Positions 1 to 4,731 of a stretch of DNA of 7,454 nt are shown one piece after another. The stretch's first letter is position 1; every line of letters begins with the position of its first letter. The notes beneath the pieces are model-generated. The model was not told the origin of the DNA. It worked only from the letters and a program-made list of their open reading frames with translations, and did not search any database. The DNA comes from Acidobacteriota bacterium (GTDB lineage: Bacteria; Acidobacteriota; Thermoanaerobaculia; Multivoradales; UBA5704), in the NCBI GenBank assembly GCA_003223675.1, contig QHVW01000383.1, positions 1 through 7,454 on the forward strand. The letters are read 5' to 3'. The position numbers and the translations under genes are program-made.

Positions 1-742
1 CGGCGACCGTGAGATCCAGGGTCGCGCCGCGCCGGAGCAGCGCGTCCGCCGCCGCAAATTCCGCGTGCGCGAGCGCCGGCAGCATGCCAGGATTCGGATC
101 GGCCCCGTGATCGCACAGCAGGTCGATCAACGGGATCTGCGCTCCGCATTCCCTCGCCACCCGGCCTGAGGAGACCAGCGCGAGCGTCGAATCGAGGATG
201 GATCGATCGGTTTTCGCGCCGGCTTCGAGGACGGCCCTGGCCACCTCGATGATATTGGCCGGCAGACGGCCGTGGCGGATCGGGTTTTCGGCGGCGAATT
301 CGAGCAGCGCCGGGTTTCCGAAATAATTTCCACCCTCGAAACGGACCCGTTGGCGCGCCAGGCCGGGATGCTCCCGCAGGTGGGCGCGGAGCCCGTCCGC
401 GTCGCCCGTGTCGAGGAGGTCCACCGCCCGGCGGAAGGCGGGGTCCTCGATCCGGTCGTGGTGCGGTAGATCGAGACCGGTCCGCTCCGGTCGCTCGACG
501 TGGGCCTTGAGCCGCGCCCAGCTCGGAAAGCCGTATTCGCGGGCGATGGCGAGCTGCGCGTCGCTCAGGGTGAGCTGCGCGCTCCGGATGTCGGCGTCGG
601 TGGACCGTCCGAAGCGGGGGTGGAATTCCCGTAGGCGCTGGCTCGCCTCGGGATCTCCGGCGGCATGAGCCTTCAGCAGGTCCCGGGCCTGATGCTTGAG
701 ATGGTCGAGGTTCGGGCTGGACGGCAGGCGCTTGGTCGGCAT
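1..742 (-). CDS. Ankyrin-repeat protein, N-terminal 247 residues (C-terminus outside window)
   Basis: The reverse strand reads openly from an ATG at 742 to the window edge, giving 247 residues. A Shine-Dalgarno AAAGGGAG lies about 6 nt before the ATG. The N-terminus (residues 11-82) has the helical pattern LDHLKHQARDLLKA...GDP...HPRF, then LSDAQLAIAREYGFPSWARLK. I recognise this conserved N-terminal module from bacterial ankyrin proteins of soil phyla. From about residue 100 helix-turn-helix units follow: AVDLLDTGDADGLRAHLREHPGLA, then ALLEFAAENPIRHGRLP, VARAVLEAGAKTD, IDLLCDHGADPNPG and AADALLRRGATLDLTVA. These fit degenerate ankyrin repeats (LLxxGADPN signature). No signal peptide is visible, so it is probably cytosolic and acts through protein binding. 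The partner is unknown. It is transcribed divergently from the deamidase gene, with 290 bases between them. No convincing promoter was found for it. Confidence 0.88.
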   Translation of the reverse strand, partial: MPTKRLPSSPNLDHLKHQARDLLKAHAAGDPEASQRLREFHPRFGRSTDADIRSAQLTLSDAQLAIAREYGFPSWARLKAHVERPERTGLDLPHHDRIEDPAFRRAVDLLDTGDADGLRAHLREHPGLARQRVRFEGGNYFGNPALLEFAAENPIRHGRLPANIIEVARAVLEAGAKTDRSILDSTLALVSSGRVARECGAQIPLIDLLCDHGADPNPGMLPALAHAEFAAADALLRRGATLDLTVA

Positions 743-925
743 GGGAGCTCCCTTTCAGGTTGCGCCCGGCGTCCGCAAAATCGGGCGGAAAGTGAGCTCG
801 TCTCGGTCTGGCAAGGCAGGGTGGGCTTCTGCCCTTTCCGCGGACTGGAGGCGCCCCTCAGCGCCGGGGTGACTGTATCACGAGCCGCACGGCCCTTCGC
901 GCCGGGCCCGCCCCCTCCCGCGGAA
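743..925. other. Intergenic region upstream of the ankyrin gene, no feature seen
   Basis: This part of the divergent intergenic region shows no gene on either strand that resembles a known family and no convincing -35/-10 pair for the leftward ankyrin gene. The open frames crossing it are low-complexity Arg/Pro/Gly-rich readings typical of GC-rich noncoding sequence. Confidence 0.5.
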
Positions 926-955
926 TTGACAGGCTCACGAAACAGGGCCTATACT
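926..955 (+). promoter_or_regulatory. Near-consensus sigma70 promoter for the deamidase/small-protein unit
   Basis: A perfect -35 box TTGACA (926-931) is followed after 18 bases by TATACT (950-955), which differs from TATAAT at one position. Transcription would start near 962, leaving a leader of about 70 nt before the ATG at 1033. In this GC-rich window such a strong match is unusual and suggests strong or constitutive housekeeping-type expression. No operator-like palindrome overlaps the boxes. Confidence 0.8.
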
Positions 956-974
956 GTGGAAGTATCTCGATTGC

Positions 975-1009
975 TTCAGGTCTCCTGAAATCCGCCGCTG
1001 GAGGGCGGA
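975..1009 (+). promoter_or_regulatory. Two consecutive small hairpins in the 5' leader
   Basis: TTCAGG (975-980) pairs perfectly with CCTGAA (984-989) over a 3-nt loop. Immediately after it, TCCGCC (991-996) pairs with GGCGGA (1004-1009) over a 7-nt loop. They sit between the predicted transcription start and the ribosome binding site. They do not include the Shine-Dalgarno, so they may stabilise the 5' end or bind a regulator rather than occlude ribosomes. No known riboswitch class is recognised, and short hairpins arise by chance in GC-rich DNA. Confidence 0.4.
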
Positions 1010-1020
1010 ACCAACCCGAA

Positions 1021-1026
1021 AGGAGG
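1021..1026 (+). promoter_or_regulatory. Strong ribosome binding site of the deamidase gene
   Basis: AGGAGG, preceded by AA, ends 6 bases before the ATG at 1033. It fixes the start of the deamidase, which matters because that start leaves no room for a signal peptide. Confidence 0.85.
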
Positions 1027-1032
1027 CTCACG

Positions 1033-1962
1033 ATGCCACCCACCCGAGAGTCCGCAGTCCTTACCGTTGCCAACATCCGCGAGGAGACGGGCAGGATCCT
1101 GTTCCATGAGCGGGAACAGATCTTCTCGCTGCCGGAGACCGACGCCCGCGCCGGAATCTCCGGCCGGTTGCGCGAGGCGCTGGAGAGGAAGACGCCGGTG
1201 AAGGCGGTCCTCGATCCCCGGCGAGGGATCGTCCAGGGGATCACCCCGGCCGCCGAAAAGGAGGCCGGCGAATTCGAGCGGAGCCGCACGCTGCTCGATA
1301 AACCGGGCAAGACGGTGAGCGTCAACGTGGCGGAGATCGATCCGACCCGGTTCAACGTCGTCGATCTCACGTTGAAGTCGCCGATCTTCAAGCTGTGCAC
1401 CAAGATCGTGCCGAGCTACACGAAGGCGAAGGAGATCTTCGACTTCTGCGCCCAGCAGTCGTGCAATCTGGGCATACCGACGACCGTGACGCCTTGTATC
1501 CCCTTCCAGTACGTCCGGGACGACTGCTATGCCCGCGCGCATAAGATGCGGTGGATCATCGAACAAAGGTACGGCTACTGTTGTGAGAAGGTGTTCAGCT
1601 TCGCCAACCAGAACAACGACGAGCTGTCGGTGCGGGCCGACAAGTGGGGCGGCTGCTGCGTCAACTGGTGGTATCACGTGGCGCCGCTGATCCGCGTGCA
1701 GATCAAGATCAGCACCTTCAGCTTCGTCATCGCCCTGGTCGTCGATCCCAGCATGTTCGACAAGCCGGTGATGTTGAGCAGTTGGCTGACGGCCCAGGAG
1801 AACGCGGCGTGCGGCGCGCACGCGAAGGTGTCGATGTACTCGATCCAACCCGGATCGGCGTACACACCGGCCAATTACGCGGGCACGGCGTTCACGACGG
1901 ACCCGTCGTACACGGCGACGGACGCCACGCTGATCGCGTATAAAAATCTCACGACGTGCTAG
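1033..1962 (+). CDS. Protein-glutamine glutaminase-like protein deamidase, without signal peptide
   Basis: This 309-aa protein has a C-terminal domain (about residues 130-309) that closely resembles the mature Chryseobacterium protein glutaminase (185 aa), which deamidates glutamine side chains in proteins to glutamate. The diagnostic stretch is CIPFQYVRDDCYARAHKMRW (155-174). The Cys-His-Asp triad is readable as C165 (DDCYARAHKMR), H215 (NWWYHVAPL) and D238 (VVDPSMFDKP), in the same order and with similar spacing to the known enzyme. Cysteines C144, C155, C183/C184, C208/C209, C260 and C309 recall the disulfide-bonded family pattern. Residues 1-115 stand where the inhibitory propeptide lies in the known enzyme, but they carry no hydrophobic signal sequence, although the start is fixed by a strong Shine-Dalgarno. 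Residues 12-71 resemble the 74-aa protein encoded 19 bases downstream. It is probably the first gene of a two-gene operon. Whether it is exported, and its targets, cannot be told from sequence. Confidence 0.88.
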   Translation: MPPTRESAVLTVANIREETGRILFHEREQIFSLPETDARAGISGRLREALERKTPVKAVLDPRRGIVQGITPAAEKEAGEFERSRTLLDKPGKTVSVNVAEIDPTRFNVVDLTLKSPIFKLCTKIVPSYTKAKEIFDFCAQQSCNLGIPTTVTPCIPFQYVRDDCYARAHKMRWIIEQRYGYCCEKVFSFANQNNDELSVRADKWGGCCVNWWYHVAPLIRVQIKISTFSFVIALVVDPSMFDKPVMLSSWLTAQENAACGAHAKVSMYSIQPGSAYTPANYAGTAFTTDPSYTATDATLIAYKNLTTC

Positions 1963-1981
1963 CGGGCCCCGGGAAGCCATC

Positions 1982-2206
1982 GTGAGCGAGGGACCGGTCT
2001 ACCGCGAGATGAGCGTCGCGACCATCCGCGAGGCGGAGCCCGTGCAGGTGGCGTTCCTGGAATCCGCCCGTTTCTACAAGCTGTCCAGGGAGCACCCGGG
2101 CTTCGAGCGGATCCTGGAGCGGTTGCGGGAAGCCAGGGCGAGCCGGCGCGTCCTGAAGGTCCGGCTCGCCTCTCTGGACAGCGACGTCATCGAGGACGTC
2201 GAGTGA
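1982..2206 (+). CDS. Small protein related to the N-terminal module of the upstream deamidase
   Basis: A 74-aa protein starting at GTG, 19 bases after the deamidase stop; GGGAAG about 6 nt upstream is a weak ribosome site. An internal ATG at 2009 is possible, but the GTG is favoured because the VA-x-IRE motif then falls at residues 12-17 in both proteins. The alignment to the deamidase is VATIRE/VANIRE, then a shared helix ending in a hydrophobic-x-L, then RLREA (residues 47-51 here, 45-49 there), then LKxxL/VKAVL and a closing V/I-rich strand. I count about 16 identities over about 62 aligned residues with two or three gaps. There is no signal peptide, no membrane segment and no cysteine, and the protein is rich in Arg and Glu. 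I know no named family for it. Plausible roles are a stand-alone propeptide-type inhibitor or immunity protein, a targeting partner, or a decoy. These are inference. Confidence 0.75.
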   Translation: MSEGPVYREMSVATIREAEPVQVAFLESARFYKLSREHPGFERILERLREARASRRVLKVRLASLDSDVIEDVE

Positions 2207-2211
2207 GCCCA

Positions 2212-2230
2212 GCCGGCCCTCGCGGCCGGC
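2212..2230. terminator. GC-rich hairpin between convergent genes, possible terminator
   Basis: GCCGGCC (2212-2218) pairs perfectly with GGCCGGC (2224-2230) over a CTCGC loop. It starts 6 bases after the stop of the 74-aa protein and lies 20 bases beyond the stop of the convergent CHRD gene. No T-run follows it on the plus strand (CGGGGCAAAAGAAAAGG). On the minus strand the T-rich stretch comes before the stem. It is therefore not a canonical intrinsic terminator, though it may protect the 3' ends or assist Rho-dependent ending. Confidence 0.4.
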
Positions 2231-2250
2231 CGGGGCAAAAGAAAAGGTTT

Positions 2251-2778
2251 CTACGGCGTGGGGGTGAACTGGAGCTGACCGCGGATCTCGCCGCCGGGGA
2301 AGACGCTGGTGTGGACGTTGACGTAGACCACGCCGACGCGGATCCCCCGCAGGACGGCGTTCAGGTCACCCGGGGTCACGCCCTGGGAGAAGGCGCCGCC
2401 GATCACGTCGCTGGCGTGGATCGTGCCCGAGATCGTGCCGTTGCCCGTGGGGCAGGCCTGGGTGCCGGCGGGCCCGTTGCCCAGGTTCGAGCAGAGGAAG
2501 ATCATGATGCCGCCGTTCACTCCCTTCTGCGCGAAGTGGAGGTGGGACTGGGTGATGACCCCAGTCAGATTGAGGTAGCTCAACTGATAGGTGATCTCCG
2601 AGCCGTCCGCGCTGATGGTGGCGCTGAACCGCCCGCCGCCGCCCGAGGACAGCGCGGGCACCTCATCGAACGGCCGCAGACGGGCCGCCAGCGTCCCACC
2701 CTGCGCATGGGTGGGCACGGCGGCGAGCACCAGCATCAGCACGGAACCCAGAAGCACCACAATCCTGGCTCTGCTCAT
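2251..2778 (-). CDS. Secreted CHRD-domain protein
   Basis: A 175-aa protein starting at the ATG at 2778, with an excellent Shine-Dalgarno AGGAGGTG ending 5 bases upstream. Residues 1-25 are a clear Sec signal peptide (basic MSRAR, hydrophobic VVLLGSVLMLVLAAV, cleavage after THA). The rest is one CHRD domain, the beta-rich module first named in chordin and common in secreted bacterial proteins. It shows the ARLRPFDEVP opening, SHLHFAQKGVNGGIMIFLC (78-96), a loop with C96 and C109 likely bonded, and the closing YVNVHTSVFPGGEIRGQL (152-169), including the conserved NVHT and GGEIRGQ motifs. Its molecular role is not established in bacteria; no enzyme residues are evident. It lies 62 bases downstream of the decarboxylase stop on the same strand and has a -10-like TATACT of its own, so co-transcription is uncertain. 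Confidence 0.9.
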   Translation of the reverse strand: MSRARIVVLLGSVLMLVLAAVPTHAQGGTLAARLRPFDEVPALSSGGGGRFSATISADGSEITYQLSYLNLTGVITQSHLHFAQKGVNGGIMIFLCSNLGNGPAGTQACPTGNGTISGTIHASDVIGGAFSQGVTPGDLNAVLRGIRVGVVYVNVHTSVFPGGEIRGQLQFTPTP

Positions 2779-2829
2779 CTCGCACCTCCTGAATGGTTGG
2801 AAGCATTGCACGACACCTGAAACAGGGTC

Positions 2830-2835
2830 AGTATA
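2830..2835 (-). promoter_or_regulatory. Possible -10 element for the CHRD gene
   Basis: TATACT on the minus strand, just downstream of the decarboxylase stop codon and about 50 bases before the CHRD start. No good -35 sits 16-18 bases upstream (the sequence there is near GGCCAA), so the promoter is weak, activator-dependent or not real. Confidence 0.3.
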
Positions 2836-2840
2836 GCAGG

Positions 2841-4334
2841 TCAACCCGCGAGGTTGGCCACCTGCTCGCGCAGGAGCCGCAGGGCGAGGTCGATCGTCCG
2901 GCGGTGGGTGCGGAAGGCCAGGGCGGCCATGCGCAGGGTGAAGCGGCCGTCGAGCAGGGTGGAGGACAGGAAGATCCGGCCGTCCCGCCGCAGGGCGTCG
3001 ACGATCTCCTGATTGAGCCGGTTGGCCCGTTCGCGGCTCACGCCGGGCGGGGCCCAGCGGAAGGTGGCGATCGAAAGGTCCGGGGGCGGCCCCACCTCGA
3101 AGCCGAGCCCCTGGACCTCGCGGTGGAAGTAGCGGGCCAGCAGGAGCTTCTCGTCGAGGGCCGCCTGAAAAGGTTTCGTTCCCAGCAGCACGAGAGGCAG
3201 CCACATGCGGAGCGCCCGGAACGGTTTGGTCAGCTCGGGGCTCACGTCGGCGGGCGAGATCTCGCCGGGCTCGCGCAGGGTGTCCCGCAGAGTGTCCTGA
3301 AGGGTGTCCTGAAGATAATGGCCGGAGGCGCCGTGGGTGGCGGCCAGCCGGGTGGCGTCCCGCACCAGGACGATCCCGGAGCCCCAGGGGAGGAACAGGC
3401 TCTTGTGCGGATCGAGGACGGCGGAATCGGAGCGCTCGATCCCCTTGAGCAGGCTCCGGCCGTGCTCGGTCAGCAGGAAGAAGCCGCCGTAGGCCGCGTC
3501 GACGTGGAGCCAGCAGCGCTCGCGCTCCGCGATGGTGGCGATGGCGTCGAGCGGGTCCACGGCGCCGGTGTCGGTGGTGCCCGCGGTGGCGGCGATCAGC
3601 CAGGGTTTGAGGCCCTGGGCGCGGTCGGCGGCGATGGCGGCCTCCAGGGCTTCGGGGATCATCCGGAAGCGCTCGTCGATCGGGATCCTGCGAACCTGGA
3701 CCTCTCCCAGGCCCGCGATGTGGAGCGCCTTCTCGACGCAGTGATGGGCCTGTGAGGTCAGGTAGACGACGGCCGAGGCGTAATCGGCCCCTTTCAGCCC
3801 ATGGGCGTCGCGCGCCGTGGTGATCGCCGTGAGGGTGGCGATGCTCCCTCCGGAGGCGATGTTGCCGCCGGCCGTGGCCGGATAGCCCACCAGGCCGGCC
3901 ACCCAGCGGATCAAAAGGTTTTCCATCCGCACGGGCCCCGGGCCGTTGAAGAAGATGGCCGGATATTTGTTGGTGACCGCGGCCAGGTAGTCCCCCAGGG
4001 CCGAATGATAGATGGCGCCGCCCGGGATGTAGGCGAGATGCCCGGCCGAAGCCGGGTTCGCCCCGGGCCGGATCACCTCCCGCTCCAGCAGATCCACCGC
4101 GGCCTCGATCTGCACGCCCCGCTCGGAGATGGGCAGGTCGAGCAGCCCGATCCCCCGGCCGGCGGTCTCCTCGAAAGCCTTGAGGGTGTCGATCCCGCGA
4201 AGGAACCTTTCGGAAGAGCCGATCACCGCGTCGCGCAGGAGCTCGCGGTGGTCGGCCCCGGGCTCCAGCGGGCGGGCGGCTTCTTCGAGCTCGCGGATCT
4301 GGTCCAGCAGAATGTCGCGCTCCAGGGTTTCCAT
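2841..4334 (-). CDS. Group II pyridoxal-phosphate-dependent amino-acid decarboxylase
   Basis: A 497-aa protein of the aromatic-L-amino-acid/glutamate decarboxylase fold (Pfam Pyridoxal_deC), the usual length for the family. Visible marks are the substrate-side GHLAYIPGG (98-106), SGGSIATLTAI (161-171), the ring-stacking histidine in SQAHHCVEKA (H197), ATAGTTDTGAVDPL (249-262), HVDAAYGG with the PLP-N1 aspartate D279, and DPHKSLFLPWGSG (308-320) with the Schiff-base lysine K311. It would use cytosolic PLP to remove CO2 from an amino acid; the substrate cannot be assigned. The loop after the lysine holds three tandem QDTL/RDTL units (342-353). The ATG at 4334 is chosen because METLERDILLDQIRELEEAARPLEP resembles family N-termini. 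The frame stays open upstream, but that extension is Ser/Arg/Pro-rich antisense of a regulator fragment. No Shine-Dalgarno precedes the ATG. The remnant of a MocR regulator stands divergently upstream. Confidence 0.92.
   Translation of the reverse strand: METLERDILLDQIRELEEAARPLEPGADHRELLRDAVIGSSERFLRGIDTLKAFEETAGRGIGLLDLPISERGVQIEAAVDLLEREVIRPGANPASAGHLAYIPGGAIYHSALGDYLAAVTNKYPAIFFNGPGPVRMENLLIRWVAGLVGYPATAGGNIASGGSIATLTAITTARDAHGLKGADYASAVVYLTSQAHHCVEKALHIAGLGEVQVRRIPIDERFRMIPEALEAAIAADRAQGLKPWLIAATAGTTDTGAVDPLDAIATIAERERCWLHVDAAYGGFFLLTEHGRSLLKGIERSDSAVLDPHKSLFLPWGSGIVLVRDATRLAATHGASGHYLQDTLQDTLRDTLREPGEISPADVSPELTKPFRALRMWLPLVLLGTKPFQAALDEKLLLARYFHREVQGLGFEVGPPPDLSIATFRWAPPGVSRERANRLNQEIVDALRRDGRIFLSSTLLDGRFTLRMAALAFRTHRRTIDLALRLLREQVANLAG
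3276..3311 (-). repeat. 12-bp tandem repeat, three copies, inside the decarboxylase gene
   Basis: Three adjacent in-frame 12-mers occur at 3276-3287, 3288-3299 and 3300-3311 (plus strand CAGGGTGTCCCG, CAGAGTGTCCTG, AAGGGTGTCCTG). They encode RDTL, QDTL and QDTL. Because the unit is a multiple of three, copy-number change would alter protein length without a frameshift. Confidence 0.8.
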
Positions 4335-4404
4335 GCGGAGCAGGATATACGAGAGCCGGCCCGTCTCCCAGGTCCATTTAGGGTATTCTTCCTGGACCAC
4401 TTGT

Positions 4405-4731
4405 ATGCCCAAGCGGACCACGCCTGGCCCTGCTGGAGTGGGCCCGCCGCTGCTGGAGATCTCGACCGTGGAGGCCGGGCTCCACACCGTGGGCTGGCTG
4501 CGCGACGGGATCGGCGAAGAGGCGGCCGCGCGGGCCGCGGCCCAACGGGACGTGGAGGTGGTCCCCTTGAGCGAGCACAGCCGCGGCCGCCTGGAGCGCG
4601 CGGGGTTGCAGCTCGGGTTCGCCGCCGTGGACGCAGGCGAGATCCGGCGCGGCGTGCGGGAGCTGGCGGCGGCGCTGGAAACGATCACTGAGCCCAGCGC
4701 GACAGATCGCCGCTCTCGAAACCGTCGCTGA
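4405..4731 (+). pseudogene. C-terminal remnant of a MocR-type (GntR/aminotransferase) regulator
   Basis: The plus strand, in the frame ending at the TGA at 4729-4731, reads LLEISTVEAGLHTVGWLRDG (4450-4509), then AAARAAAQRDVEVVPLSEHSRG, then LQLGFAAVDAGEIRRGVRELAAALE up to about 4680. This is the signature C-terminal lobe of MocR/PdxR regulators, in which a GntR winged helix is fused to a PLP-binding aminotransferase-like domain. Such proteins are normally about 450-500 aa; only about 100 residues remain. No winged helix, PLP-lysine segment or plausible start lies upstream, because the DNA before about 4400 belongs to the decarboxylase. The reading frame runs past the expected family end and overlaps the convergent GH44 gene by 47 bases. 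The orientation suggests a formerly divergent regulator of the decarboxylase that lost its 5' portion by deletion. The exact left boundary is uncertain, and an assembly join is the main alternative. Confidence 0.72.

Noticed and set aside
976..1980. A 334-residue open frame on the minus strand antisense to the deamidase
   Set aside because: Its translation is Arg/His/Asp-rich low-complexity text with no motif. The plus strand here has a promoter, a ribosome site and a complete catalytic triad.
2836..2846. TTGACC on the minus strand as a -35 for the CHRD gene
   Set aside because: It lies only about 3 bases from the TATACT hexamer, so it cannot serve as its -35.
2779..4377. An open frame on the minus strand that would fuse about 530 residues to the N-terminus of the CHRD protein
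   Set aside because: The extension is a shifted-frame shadow of the decarboxylase gene (Pro/Arg/Gly-rich). The CHRD protein has its own signal peptide and strong ribosome site at 2778.
4335..4688. N-terminal extension of the decarboxylase by about 118 residues
   Set aside because: The extension is Ser/Arg/Pro-rich, lies antisense to the recognisable MocR C-terminus, and the protein from 4334 already has the full family length.
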